A stretch of DNA of 64,000 nucleotides from Ligustrum vulgare (GCA_963555705.1 OY743168.1:24496139-24560138), one strand, 5' to 3'; positions 12,026 to 23,636 are shown, counted from the first letter of the stretch. Notes: generated from the letters alone by a model not told the origin. A program made the numbers and translations.

Positions 12026-15000
12026 GCGTTTTAATAAAAACAACTTTGACATGAATAAAAAAATTGATGTTATCCTCTTTTTCCTTTCTATCTCCCTTCT
12101 TTCTCTTCTCTTCTCTTCTTCTCTACTCTACTCTACTCTTCCCTTTCCTTTTCCCTTCTACACTTGGTTGATTACATCCTCCATCACCTTATCTTTCATG
12201 GTACATTCATCCATGGAACATGTAATAGCATATTAAGAATTTTATCACCTGATTCGCAGATAGAATGTCCTTTGAGATCTAAGAATGTCCTTGGCCAAGG
12301 CAGACAAAAGTTAGGAACTCCAATTGCTATTAAAGGAGATATCACTTTGATTGATTGTATTCATTATATTCATTCATACAATTGGGAGACAGATGGAAGG
12401 ATCATAATACTCGGCAACCTATTGCGGAAAGGTTCAAAGAATATCCATTCATAATCATCGCTATATAGGTGGCCATCACTTGCACCTAGGTGACTCGTCC
12501 TATACAAACCTTAAGAATGGCTGAATTTTCTGGATCAAAGGACATGAGAAAAGAGATGTTTAAAAAGTTTAACATTGTGGGTCACATAATATAGAGGAAT
12601 GACAGAGCTTGGAGAAAAGGAGTGGTAATAAAAGAGTTTGGCATGCCCAAAAGTGTTTTTATTGTTTGAAATGGTTTTCAACTGAGATAAGAAATTGGAA
12701 AATCTTAATATGCACAAGATCTTTGGACATATAGATGGTGCTTTGGTAACCCAAACAGGTTGAGTCTTTTCACACCAAGCAGAACACCTAAAGCCTAAAG
12801 GTGGTTTGAGGTGCTTGGACGAAGAATAAAACCTAAAGGGCTTCTTATGTACCAGGACTTCTTATGTCTCCTAAGAGTGACACTAGACATTTATAGTGAA
12901 CTTCATAAATTTCGAGTTCAGATGCAGACTTAAAGTTATTCCCTTTCCTATCAGAGTCAATATTAAATTTGTGTTATTTGCTTTTGACTCGGATCTTTAT
13001 TAAATAAGAATTCAGCTACCTTGGTCTCCGGCCACATAAGACCAAGGGAAAAAGTCTACCAGGACTAGAAACTAATTAGATTTGTTTCTGTCCCCATTCT
13101 GGTATGTGTAAGCAATATGAGATGCATATACATATTAATGAGAAGAAAGATATGTAGAGCACTGAACAGAAACAAAGCAAAAACCAACCAAAAACCTTTA
13201 CCCTCAGTGCTCATCGATGGATTTTATTGATTTGATTAGCGCATAAAGGTTGAACGAAGGTGAAAAATATTGCCATATTGGGCTCCTTAGGCTTCTCACA
13301 TGGATACTATTAGAAGCATCTATTTTCATGAATCGATATATCATCAACTAGAGATTTTAAAGTAACAATTTAGCCAATCACTTAAACTTAAAATCATCAA
13401 TGTCTACTTCAAGGGTCTAAACTAATGTTTTGAAAACCGAATAAATGAACACTGTTGGAAAAAGTCTTCCATTGGCTATTTTGGCATAGTTTTGAGTAAG
13501 ATCCGTTCCTTTGTTTAGGAAGATCAAAGTGAATTTGTGTTCTCCGTGAGAACATCGCATCATATAATTAATACTTGTCAAAATTGATGCAATGATGAAT
13601 AAAAACTGAAGTTCGAAAAGTAGCAATTGAAAGGTGTCTATGCAATTGGGAAACGTGTGATGGTTATCCATATAGGAAAATGAACTAAACAAGGATCACT
13701 TTATATACGACTATACTTTAGAAGTGTGTGATCATGTGTAGCATAGTCTTCCACCACTTGCGTGTGGGGCGGGGTGCAAATTTCGGACCGAATCGGCCCT
13801 TGACCCTTGAACTTGTGCGCAGATGTGACTTGTTCACACGAATGTTGCAACGAGTGGATTAGAATTAACCCCATAGCATGGTCCACGTTTTGTCATTATT
13901 TCCCATATATTGTTTTAATTTTTCATTCCAACTGACCTTTTAACCTCTAAAAACAGCTGAAACTCCAATAATTATAGCCATTTTAACGTGATGATAATAG
14001 CATATTAATGGGTGGATTTAACTCACCATTCATGAGGCCCGACCTATAAATAAGCTCGAGGTTATTTTGAGGTTCTTCTCTACTTCGAAATTTCCTAGTT
14101 CCTTTGATGGTTTTGGTCTGGTATAACTTCAATCCCCAGAGTCTACGTACATTGGTTTTCCGTTGTATCCTGGGAGGCACACTCGACTGTTACCTCAAGT
14201 ATGTACGGTGAGAGGGTGAATTAATTTTAAGCACATTGTGTAAAACACAGGCCTCAATTTGTAATCTGTTCACTTTTATTGATTATCGTTTACTGGAGTT
14301 GTAGCATCTGGAAAAGAAAACGTGACTCAAGTGCCAAGTCTTGGTGTGACCCAAAAAAAGCATTTTTTGAAGCAAACATGTGTAAAGTCCACTTTTGTTG
14401 CTACCCATGCCTCAATCCAGCCATTGGACAGCCTCCCTACTAATAGAGAACATATCCATGAAGAGGTTATGTCATTTGAAGCGCTCCAAGAAGCGGATTT
14501 GAAAAAGGAGGCAACTGGGTTCATACTCTTAGATCTAAAAATCGACCCATTTTGAATCTGATTCAGGCCATGGGATCATCGCCAATCATCTCAGAAGCAT
14601 AAAAAACTCCTGGTATGGTTTCCCCCTTGCTCAATTTGGCCAAAAAATCAATTTTTGAAGCAACCTGCCGCAACCAACTACAGCAGCAAAATTTCTTGCA
14701 GCTTTCGTTTCTGCTATTCTAGCTCCTAAAAATGCCCAAACTCAATCCCGAAAGTCATATGCTGCCACGCTTAATGCCTGACCCATGACTACTCAGACTG
14801 AAAGAAGCCAAAACAAATCATTTACTTCAGTCACATAAGCACCCCTGGATTCGGCTTTGCACAGGTTCGCCATTAAGAAACCTTTTCTATATCGAAATGA
14901 GCCTACCATTGAAGTTACTGAGGATGATGAAAATTACTTATCTGTACCATACAAGTTTACACTTGTTGGTAAATTCCCTCATCGTAAGCCTCCAATCACC

Positions 15001-18000
15001 AATGTACGTAATAATTTTTTAAAATTTGGATTTCTTGGTGATTTTAATACTGGGCTTATAGATGCTTATCATATATTGAACTACTTGACTCATGTGGATG
15101 ACTATACATGACTATTTCTTAAGCCATCTTGGTATGTTGAGGGATGCCTCATGAGAGCGATCAAATGAACACCAGGATTTTCCCTTGAATATGAGCCCCC
15201 CATTGTTCCCGTATGGGCATCCTTCCCATTACTTCTGATTTATTTTCGAGTCAAGGGGTTTTTGTATGCACTTGCTAAGGCCATTAGGGTCCCACTGCGT
15301 ATTGATGAGGCCACCACAGATCTTTGTATGCCTAGTGAAGCTCTAGTTTGTATGGAGGTTAATTTGGAGTGTGAGCTTCCAGACCAAATTTGGGATCAGG
15401 GACAAATACTGTGGGTACTGGCAGCCAGTATTTTATGAAAAAGAAGCCAGATTACTGTCTTAGGTGCAGGGCTATGAGGCATTCAGATGTTTAGTGTCAG
15501 ATTGGGAACCACCAGCACCATCTCACCCACCACCACCACCACCACCTTCTGCGTCAACAGTCACAACACCACCTCCCACACAGAAGAAGAGGTGGGTCCC
15601 AGTTTCAGTAGCCCCCTCTTTTCTTCCCCACTACTTCCACTACAGCTTCTTCAGTCACTTAATTGATACCATCAGTGACAGAGACTACACCCACACCTAC
15701 AGAAGTCAGGTTATACTAGAGACCACAACACATATTCCTACAGCTATTGAGCCTACCACAGAGATTCTCCTTGCATCTCCTGAGCAGTCTACATAGGCTC
15801 CTATTGAGGTATCTCCTCCTCTACTGAGATCATACCAGAAGTTCACACAGAGGCTACACAGACCATTCCTACATCTACTGAGCTTATTTTAGTGACAATT
15901 CCTATCATATCTGAGCCTCCTCTACATGCTCCTATTAAGATACCTCCTATCTCTATCACTCCTACAACTACTGGTGTTGTACCTGCTATAGAAACACTAC
16001 CTACAACTACACACACTAGCTCCCCACCATTTTCAGAGACAACACAGTCTTTTCACTTGTCAGCAGGGACAGTTCCACACTTCTTGCACATCGTCTACTG
16101 GTAGAGCTAGGTACAGAGAAATCAAAGGTCAAACAACTTTTGTTAGACCATTTTAAGGCAAAGCACTGTTTGAAAACCACATCTTCCTTGAGATTTGCCA
16201 TTGAGGACTTGGTCACTACTCTTTTTGGTGAGGAGAAAACTCCTCAGCCTTCCACCGCTCAGACTTCTACATCATCACCTACTTCTAACTTGCGGCAGGA
16301 TAAGGTGAAGGCACAGATCCAGAGTGATATTGATGCGATGGATCTGGGCAACTGCATGCAGAACACCGAGGTAGACTTCCCATCACCTACTGGAGTATCT
16401 TCATTTGGATCGCGCACATCACAGGTCCCTTTTAGTCCCTACGCCAGCTGCATCACACACGAGCCCCACCTTGAGATCAGAGGCACCTGTTTTTCATCCA
16501 TCCAATAATGGTCCTTCACCTAGGCAGTCTCATTTCACCAGATGAGATTATTCACCGATGACCGACCGAAATCATTCAATATTGAGCGACCCTGACCAAT
16601 ACCCCGACTATTCTGAGTTCTATGATCATTTTCAATCGGTCACGACGTACGACTCACTCTATGTATCACCCTGAGTATAATATGAGGATCATGCCTCATG
16701 AGTATCATTAAATATTTTACACCTACTCCTTGTATTTATTATTTTTTCATAAGCTCGTAATTTAGAATTTGAGTGTCTGTAGCTCTATCATTTAATGGAG
16801 GTCAGGTATATGTTCCCCTCAATTTTCTTGTTTTTTCTTGTTATCTAAAAAAAACTTACTTAAAAAAATAAAATAAAAAACTATCAATAAATCATGGGAC
16901 TCAATTCTATTAGGAAGATGCTATTGATAATATAGTGATCTGATGCTATCTTATTACTCATGCATGTATAGATTTATGATTCATTTACTAAAATTCTTTA
17001 CTGAACTCGTTAAATAATTAAAACTACATGTTGATATCAACCACAAAAGAATACTCAGCCCTCTCCTAAAAGAACAGTAAAATGACTCTTAGAGCATCTC
17101 CATTGGAGATGTTAAAACACACTTTAGTAGTAGATGTTAGTAAGAAGTTAAAAAATAGTTGCATTGAACATGTTAAAAATGAAGTTAAAAGAATCTTTTT
17201 TAACAAAAGTTAAAACATTTGCTACAGATAACAATAAAAATAACTGATGACATGGCAATGGTCTCTCCTCTCTCTCCTCTTTCCTTCCACTCCTCTGCCA
17301 TTCTCTCTCCTCACTCTCTTCCGCCTACAATTCTCTCTCTCTCTCAAACTTTGACAATAAAATAATGTTTGTACAATAAATTTAACAAGAAGTTTGAAAC
17401 ATCCATTGTAGCAAATAATAGTAGTTAAATTTAACATGATGATTTGTCATTTAACATCAACTTTTTGGCTTATGTGGCTAGCCAAATTTGGCTAGTCCAA
17501 TGGAGATGCTCTTAGTTCTCTCTTGAAGCATCATAATATCCCCAACAGCCCAACAACACCCATTTTATTTATGCACGTGAAGCTTTGTTCCCATGACAAG
17601 CTCTTATTAAATAGGTTAATGAAATTTTTTAAATAAGGGTAGAAACTTTAGAACCCAATCATTTTCCTTAAATAATAAATGCTCTAAGCATATAGATGTT
17701 ATTTAGTACAAAATATAAGTCAATCATAGAGCCTAATCAAGCTTACTTGGTCTCAAATATGGGAGAAAAGTTGGAAATGATGATAACAATGACTCATCAA
17801 CCAAGATAATAAGAGATCGGTTGTCGCCTTGTTGGTAATAAAAGAGTTCACTAGTATGGTCAGAGGAAGAAAGTTAAGAAAATTATGATTTTCCTATTGT
17901 ACAAGATAGTTCCAAGCACACCAGGAGTTTTTGAACCTTTGGTATTTGGAGCAAAATAATATTATATAATCAAATGCACGGTGGCTGTTGAACTTCAAGT

Positions 18001-19074
18001 GTATTTTTCATGTTTGTATTATAATGTACATCAATTTCTTTTACATTCCCTATACACCGCATATAAATGCAAATGCTCAATTAAAGATGTTGCTACTCTC
18101 AAGATTTGAGTACACATTGGAGGCGATCAAATTGGTGAGATCCTTTTATACTGTTGTTGGGGGAAATATGTTGTACTCTTCTTTTGACATTTAAGTTCAT
18201 TATCCAAGCAATCTATTATTTTCGCATCAATTCTAGTTTTTAAAATTTTTAAAGCTGCCTCTTGCACTTACAAAATTTCCATCTTGAGTAAGATGAATGC
18301 CAGAAATCCCAGTGCAAACTCAGAAACATCATTCCGAATTGAAAAACATCATGCCAGAAATTTATCTTGCGTAATATATATGACTCCAATTATTTGGCTG
18401 TAAAGTTTTTGCTCATGAAATTATCATATTTCTTATTGCTCCCATAGTTCTAGCTTTTATCTTCAATTGAAAAACCTCTAGGCATCTAGAGCTAATAGTA
18501 ACAGTTTCCATGTAGTTTTAAGCGTAAAAAGGTTTTAAATATTCATTTAGCACTTCAAAAAATAAGAAATTCCACTGAAGAGCTTCCAAAATAGTAATCC
18601 ACACAAAAATAAAGAACAGGGAAAAAAATGATAAAATACCAGAAGCTGAGCTAGAAGATGGTTCTCTGACCAAAATGTCAGTCATGCTTCTCTCTGTCGG
18701 TGCTGAGGTCAGTATCGGCGTTGTCTATCCACGAAAGTTAATTATAAACAACGTCAACAATTACTGCAACTAAATTTATACACTTTGGCAACTAATGAAT
18801 GAATCAATTGGGAAAAAATTAACGGAAGCTTACAATTTTAAGTGATTGAAGCCTCTCCAAAATGGGGTCGACGCCTTGTGTACGCTCGGAGACGGTGGTG
18901 ATTCCATCATCGGGATTTTTACCGAGATTAAACTGATAATGCAAAAAGTAAATTCAGAAAAACGAGAAACACTAACTGATAATGAAAAATTCTTGGAAAG
19001 ATATGGAAAATAGATTGATTGCAGAGTTAACTTTTTACCTGGGAACCTAAAAGAGATGATTCCGATGCACCCAT
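8991..19074 (-). CDS. BORC subunit 5-like (LOH1CR12/myrlysin family) protein, six exons
   Basis: Assembled by hand from six minus-strand exons: 19039-19074, 18834-18932, 18640-18724, 10812-10900, 9829-9940 and 8991-9217. All junctions are GT-AG and in phase, giving 215 residues. Residues 1-12 are MGASESSLLGSQ; Gly2 and Ser6 fit an N-myristoylation signal, as in animal BORCS5. Then come DPILERLQSLKI, a serine-rich segment (VREPSSSSASG), the helix VLLELFAMYRDWQEKK, and a long helical stretch with coiled-coil character (EEIENKIEVADALAVKLL to LQVDLGELKGRLTEVISNC), ending in a Ser/Thr/Gln-rich tail. In animals BORC links lysosomes to Arl8 and kinesin; a vacuole or endosome role in plants is inference. 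Family assignment is by recalled pattern, not search. Intron 3 is 7.7 kb and full of transposon debris. Confidence 0.8.
10676..10755. repeat. Imperfect 40-bp tandem duplication
   Basis: Two adjacent copies of a roughly 40-bp unit, each containing ATCATGGCAGA and GTCCTATGCCTA with a few substitutions between. It lies in intron 4 of the BORCS5-like gene, 57 bp downstream of exon 4 in gene direction. Confidence 0.7.
10946..10963 (+). repeat. Run of 18 guanines
   Basis: Eighteen consecutive G residues, rare in this AT-rich region. It lies in intron 3, about 45 bp past the 3' splice site of that intron (C-run in the transcript). The length is likely to vary between individuals or be misread. Confidence 0.9.
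11708..11841. mobile_element. 134-bp Tourist-like MITE
   Basis: Terminal inverted repeats GCCTCTGTTTGATAAA on the left and GCCTCCGTTTGGTAAA (other strand) on the right match at 14 of 16 positions. A TTA lies directly outside each end (11705-11707, 11842-11844), the usual duplication of PIF/Harbinger-derived MITEs. It has no coding sequence and lies in an intron. Confidence 0.75.
11985..12025 (+). repeat. (ATT)n microsatellite
   Basis: About 13 perfect ATT units. The poly-leucine reading frame here is only this repeat translated. Confidence 0.95.
14640..15490 (+). pseudogene. Degenerate DUF4283 (LINE ORF1-like) gene
   Basis: Translation gives a broken but recognisable DUF4283 domain. An upstream SYAATLNA segment is followed after stops by VPYKFTLVGKFPHRKPPI, then GFLGDFNTGLIDAYHILNYL. 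After another stop come WYVEGCLMRAIK, PPIVPVWASFPLL, a segment ending VPLRIDEATTDL and ECELPDQIWDQ. This is the usual order of DUF4283 proteins, found in plant LINE elements and related gag-like proteins. Several in-frame stops (near 14779, 15109 and 15166) make it non-functional. It lies antisense within intron 3 of the BORCS5-like gene. The C-terminal zinc knuckle usual for the family was not seen. Confidence 0.7.
15491..16710 (+). pseudogene. Pro/Thr-rich tail of the degenerate retroelement gene
   Basis: Continues the DUF4283 relic with low-complexity coding: a proline run (SHPPPPPPPSAS), then repeated Pro-Thr-Thr and Ile-Glu-Pro type segments, and later a mixed-composition stretch (LDHFKAKHCLKTTSSLRF to TTLFGEEKTPQPST, 16140-16255). 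Frames change and stops interrupt. Linkage to the DUF4283 relic is inferred from position and strand; I do not recognise a domain in this part. Confidence 0.45.
17092..17511. mobile_element. 420-bp Tourist-like MITE with TTA target duplication
   Basis: Perfect 16-bp terminal inverted repeats: GAGCATCTCCATTGGA on the left, and its complement TCCAATGGAGATGCTC on the right. TTA flanks both ends (17089-17091 and 17512-17514). The GAGCATCTCCA-type end is common among plant MITEs. The interior has CT-rich and TTTAAC-rich sequence and no gene. It is inserted in intron 3 of the BORCS5-like gene. Confidence 0.9.
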
Positions 19075-19144
19075 GGATTAAGGAAAATTGCTTCACCGAT
19101 CACTCAAGAACTGCGAGTTCTTATGTTTTGTTTCTAACATTTTA

Positions 19145-19600
19145 GGATCCGTTTGGCATAAATAAATAAATAAAATTCGATTTATAATGTTTATTATTTG
19201 AATTTTTTTAGGTAAGAGCATAAGGTTGTGTATTATCTGATAAAATTTTGTCCATTATAATTTGAATTTATAAAATTTACCTAACACAACCTAATGCTCT
19301 TTTGTTAAAAGTTTTGTACTTTAAAGTATTTTTTTTTTATGTTTTCGATATAAAATAGATGGTTGAGAAATGGTGAGAGAAAATATGTGTAATTAAAATA
19401 AAATTCAAAAATAGATTTTTATGGATAGATAACTATGGCTATGTTTTGTTAAAAATTTTGTATTTAAAAACTTATTTTTTTATGTTTTGAAGTGAAATAT
19501 GTGCTTGAAAAGTAGAAAGTGAAAACGTGTGTGATTAAAATATGATTTGAGGAATTGTATTGTTTAAATTTTTAAACATGATTGTCAAACAAAGGCTACA
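19145..19600. repeat. Decayed MITE-like repeats
   Basis: Starts with a GGATCCGTTTGGCATAAA type end and contains two related segments (about 19300-19420 and 19440-19580), each with TTTTGT, a T-run, TTATGTTTT and a TGTGATTAAAAT-like stretch. A GTCAAACAAAGGCT type end closes the block. Similar pieces lie at 6240-6500 and 27290-27470. Boundaries are not clear. Confidence 0.35.
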
Positions 19601-19965
19601 AGTATTTTAAAAAAGTGAGCGATTATTTTTGAATGTGAGTTCTTTTTATTTTGACAATCGTTATATTATGATATTGAGAAGATAAAAGTTTGTAATTCTT
19701 TATGAGATTTTCGAAATGACACGTTAAAAATTTAATTTTTTTTTCTGACGAATGTCGATAATGAGATAAAAATTGACTCGTGAAAAAAACGAAAAATACA
19801 TGTTAGAGACCATTTTAAATGATTATAACTTTTACTATAATTGACAATTTTGTAATCAAAATAATATAGTAAAATATTATGTGAAAACTTCACATATATA
19901 TCATAATCTTTTTTTACGAATTCATTTGAGTAATTAAAGTTGATCAAACAAAGAAAAAACATTAA

Positions 19966-20468
19966 GGGTGTGTTTGACAACCCTTTATTTGCCATGAAAA
20001 ATACAAATAATTTCCACATTTTCTCAAAATCAGTTGTTTGATAGTCCAAATTTGACCAAGAAAATGTTTTCCTCTTTCTTTGTTCACGCGCCTAATTTGA
20101 GAAGCAATTGAGGGAATTATTTGCCTTGGCTTTTGGTGGTTTTTTTATTTGCAATGTTACGTGGCAAATTTTTTGTGCTACATTTGATCAATTTTATTAT
20201 TGTTAGTTGACTTATTTTTTTCAAAAAATAACATTATCATTATCAAGTATAAATGTGTTAAAAAAGTAATTTTTTTTTAATAAAATAGCTAAAATTTACT
20301 TTATTTATTATGAAAAATAATGTCAATCAAACAACGAAACTTAAAAATTCTTCACTTTTTCATCTATAAAATTAAACCAATCAAACACTTTCAATTCAGA
20401 TTTTTCACGAAAATAATTTTCAAGTATTTTCTTTCTACACATTTTATACCTTGCAATCAAACGCACTC
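19966..20468. mobile_element. About 500-bp Tourist-like MITE
   Basis: Left end GGGTGTGTTTGA and right end (other strand) GAGTGCGTTTGA are inverted repeats matching at 10 of 12 positions, flanked by TAA on both sides (19963-19965 and 20469-20471). The interior is AT-rich with no gene. The short open frames here are not real genes. Confidence 0.6.
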
Positions 20469-20547
20469 TAAGTGACAAAATAAACGACGACGATAAATGA
20501 AAAGTGAATTTTGAAATGTAAGTTTGCAATTTTTATGAACTTTTTGA

Positions 20548-21364
20548 AGTAGTGCGTTCTGTTTGTATTTTATTTTGTATTTTCATTTTCGAAAATGTTT
20601 TGTGTTTTCATTTTTGTTTTCAAATTTGCTGAAAACGCGTTTGGTTTGTCATTTCTGAAAACTGTTTTTGAAAATGAAAAGCTGGAAAACACGTTCTGTT
20701 TGAAATTTTGCAGAACACTATTTAAATTATTTTTAATTAATTTGTTTGCAGAATACTACTAACTCCAACTCAAATTTCCTTTCATAATACACTAAAAATA
20801 TGGTTACATGCAATACACTAATGTGAGCATTAAGAGTCTATATTAACACAACTTGGTCAAGTTCGGGACTTGAGAAAGCTATACTTCTATTAAAATCCAG
20901 AAAATGCAAGTTCTTTCAAAACCACCAGAGTCCATTTATCATTGCATTTTTTGAAATATAACAACAAGAATTCTTTTTTTTTTTTTTTAATGTTGATATT
21001 GAATTCAATAAAACTTTATTTAAACTAAGTTCCAAGTTAGGATAATTCTCAAAAAAAAAAATTCTTTATTTAGGCTTAGTTACAAGTTAGGATAATTCTA
21101 AAAAAAATAATAAAAAAATAAAAAAATAAAAACTTTATATTAAGCTTAGTTCTAAGTTAAGATAATTCTATATAATAAAAAAAATAAAAATAAAAATCCA
21201 AAATGATGTTTCGGGCGTTTTCCGTTTTGTATACAAATTTTTATTTTTTTTTGTTTTTTTTTATTTTCCAAAATGCGTTTTCGAAAATGGTAAAGAGAAC
21301 GCATTTTTAGCGTTTTAGAAAATAAAAACAGAAAACGACCTCAAAATAGTAAAGAGAACAGGGG
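20548..21364. mobile_element. Possible MITE with GCGTTCTGTTTG-type ends
   Basis: Left end GCGTTCTGTTTG with TTTTCGAAAATG-like subterminal motifs; the right end contains GTAAAGAGAACAGGGGC, roughly its inverted counterpart. Internal segments repeat the pair AAAACGCG / CGTTTTCC. A related sequence begins at about 63657 near the end of the window. It contains three similar A-rich stretches, each with a TTTAGGCTTAG or TTAAGCTTAG-like motif (about 21010-21190). Ends and target duplication are uncertain. Confidence 0.4.
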
Positions 21365-21676
21365 CTTAGTTTTGTATAAAGTGCATATGTAGAAAATGAA
21401 ATAAAAGTTGATTCGTAACAAAAAAAGAAAAATACAATATTTCGAGATTGTTTTAAACAATTATAACTTTTGCTACGAATGAGAGTTTTGGGTGCCTAAA
21501 GCCCAGATGAAATATGAACTCTTTGACATTAGTATTCTGTAAGCAGGCTATGTGATGTGGCAAAAATATTAAATTGCCTTTCTGTGGTTTTTGTACATAC
21601 ATTATGAAAAGCTCACGAAATATTAATTTACATCTGATCTGACTGAAATGTTGCGTGCATAATAGGAATGATTGTT

Positions 21677-22035
21677 TGTTAGAATGGACGAGAGGACTGA
21701 TTTGCTTACATTGAGAAACTGAAGTCTCAAGTAAAAATATTTAACAAAGAAAGGAGAAATCGCATAAAATAAATACCCGACTTTTCTCTAAATAAAGGAG
21801 CTGACTGGGTAACAGAAAATACATCATCTGAGCATGAAATAATTCTGTTGAAAACATCACAGATTTTTGGGAATCTTCAGAGCATGACTCAGAGAGAGAA
21901 GAAATAGAAACCACGTGGTGTATTGTATATATTTTTGTATGTATTCATTTTTTGTTATAAAAATACCTGTATTCCTGATTTGTAAAGGATTGAAAAGAAA
22001 AGAATTCTTTAGATCAACTTCTCATTTCTTTAATT
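21677..22035 (+). repeat. 5' LTR of the young Copia element
   Basis: Starts TGTTAG and ends just before the primer-binding site; the last bases are TTAATT rather than the canonical CA. A TATAAAA at about 21956 is a likely promoter TATA box. It is 99.4% identical to the right LTR (two substitutions). Confidence 0.95.
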
Positions 22036-22048
22036 TGGTATCAGAGCC
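22036..22048 (+). other. Primer-binding site (initiator Met-tRNA)
   Basis: TGGTATCAGAGCC lies directly after the 5' LTR and is complementary to the 3' end of plant initiator methionine tRNA, the usual primer of Copia reverse transcription. Confidence 0.95.
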
Positions 22049-22058
22049 TCCAGCCTCC

Positions 22059-23636
22059 ATGTCTGCTTCCCTCGAGAAAACCCCCTCTGAAAATTCAAAT
22101 GCCTCCAATCAATCAGCAACTCTGTTGAATCAATCTCCAGCAACAATTCATAGCCTCACCCAGAATATCTCTGTCAAGCTGGATAGAGACAACTACTTAC
22201 TTTGGAAAAATATGGTAATGCCAGTAATCAAAGGGCATGATCTTGAAGGATTTCTTCTTGGAACTAAACTCTGCCCTGAAGAAACTTTAACTCGTCAAGA
22301 GATAGCAGTGGAAGGAGCAACAGCTGAAGTTATTGTGAACCCAGAATTCAGAAAATGGGTATCAACAGATCAACTGTTGATGGGCTGGCTCTATGCGTCT
22401 ATGACACCTGAGATTGCTATGCGTGTTATGGGAAGTACCAGTTCTGCTAAGTTGTGGGTTGAAATTCAAGAAAGTTTTGGAGTGATGAATAAGTCGAGAC
22501 TCACCTTTCTGACATCAGAATTGCAGAGAATCAGGAAAGGAACTCTTACTATGGATCAGTATCTCACAGCAGTGAAGAAATTAGCCGATAATTTGGAAAT
22601 TGCAGGCAAGACAGTCAATCAATCAGACCTAATCACCCAAGTACTTGCTGGCTTGGATGAAGAATACACTCCAGTGGTTGTGCAGCTGAATAGCCGAGAT
22701 AATATCAGTTGGCATGAGATGACATCAGTGCTGCTAACCTATGAGAGCAGATTGGAGTATCTAAATCAGATTAGAATTGGAATGGGTTCAATTAACCTGA
22801 GCCACAGAGGCAACAGAGGAGGTTTCAGCGGTGCAAGAAACTTTAGAGGAGGTCCAAACGTAAGGTCCAGTGGAGCTAGAGGAAGAAACAGATCGAGAGG
22901 CAGAGGAATCAGAAAAGCAGAATTCACAACACCTTGTCAAATCTGTGGACTTAAGAACCATCAAGTTGGATGGTGCTACAAAAGGTTTGATGAAAGCTAT
23001 GCTGTGAATAGATCAGAGGAGAATAATCATTCTGGCAGTAGCAACTATACAGCTTATTATGCAACACCCAGAACCTTGGAGGATCCTGCTTGGTTTGCAG
23101 ACTCAGGTGCAAGTAATCATGTGATTAATAACAAAGAGAATATGGATGAATCCAAGCAATACAGTGGTAAGGAACGTATACAAGTAGGCAATGGTAATCT
23201 TCTGTCCATTACTCATGTTGGTAAGAGATGTCTAAATGTTTATAACAACAAGACTTTACAGCTCAACAATTTGCTACTTGTGCCTAAAATTCAGAAAAAT
23301 CTTTTAAGTGTGTCTAAATTCACTGCTGATAATGGAGTATCTATTGAATTTTTTCCTACTTGTTGTGTTGTGAAGGATTTGCAAACGAGGAAGGTGTTGG
23401 TTCAAGGAACTCTTAAGGATGGTCTTTATCAACTCACTCTCTCAAACAACTCTGCCAGATCCAGTTCTCAAGAATCAATTCATCCCAGTCAGTCCAAGTT
23501 TCCAGTCTTTTGTCTTTCCATGAACTGTAATAATGTCAAACATGTGTCCAGTCTAGAAGTTTGGCATAGGAGGCTTGGGCACCCCATCTTTTCAGATTTT
23601 GAGTCATGTATTGAAAACAGAAATGAAAAATATTAA
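22059..23636 (+). CDS. Copia gag-protease part of the polyprotein
   Basis: The first ATG after the primer-binding site gives 525 residues before a stop. An N-terminal gag domain contains LDRDNYLLWKNMV and the UBN2-type segment LWVEIQESFG. An Arg/Gly-rich stretch (about residues 248-290) is followed by a CCHC zinc knuckle, CQICGLKNHQVGWC, near residue 293. The aspartic protease motif ADSGASNHV is near residue 347. VWHRRLGHP of the gag-pre-integrase domain is near residue 501. The frame then ends at 23634-23636, about 27 bp after an apparent one-base shift. In relatives gag and pol form one continuous frame, so this break is a defect or a base error. Reading upstream of 22059 into the LTR is not used. 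Confidence 0.9.
   Translation: MSASLEKTPSENSNASNQSATLLNQSPATIHSLTQNISVKLDRDNYLLWKNMVMPVIKGHDLEGFLLGTKLCPEETLTRQEIAVEGATAEVIVNPEFRKWVSTDQLLMGWLYASMTPEIAMRVMGSTSSAKLWVEIQESFGVMNKSRLTFLTSELQRIRKGTLTMDQYLTAVKKLADNLEIAGKTVNQSDLITQVLAGLDEEYTPVVVQLNSRDNISWHEMTSVLLTYESRLEYLNQIRIGMGSINLSHRGNRGGFSGARNFRGGPNVRSSGARGRNRSRGRGIRKAEFTTPCQICGLKNHQVGWCYKRFDESYAVNRSEENNHSGSSNYTAYYATPRTLEDPAWFADSGASNHVINNKENMDESKQYSGKERIQVGNGNLLSITHVGKRCLNVYNNKTLQLNNLLLVPKIQKNLLSVSKFTADNGVSIEFFPTCCVVKDLQTRKVLVQGTLKDGLYQLTLSNNSARSSSQESIHPSQSKFPVFCLSMNCNNVKHVSSLEVWHRRLGHPIFSDFESCIENRNEKY

Larger units (their letters stand above)
10901..18639 (-). other. 7.7-kb intron 3 of the BORCS5-like gene, filled by transposons
   Basis: This interval runs from the donor after the serine-rich exon to the acceptor before the NVNPNVLLELF exon. 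It holds an 18-bp G run (10946-10963), a Tourist-like MITE (11708-11841), an ATT microsatellite, the remains of a DUF4283-containing gene on the opposite strand (about 14640-16510) and another MITE (17092-17511). Segments 12030-14300 and 17520-18630 show no recognisable coding sequence. Confidence 0.75.

Noticed and set aside
11982..12236. Open frame beginning with a leucine run
   Set aside because: Translation of the ATT microsatellite within an intron; no domain.
21915..22058. Upstream extension of the Copia gag frame into the LTR
   Set aside because: The ATG at 22059 follows the primer-binding site as in relatives; the upstream part is LTR and recurs in the 3' LTR without gag.
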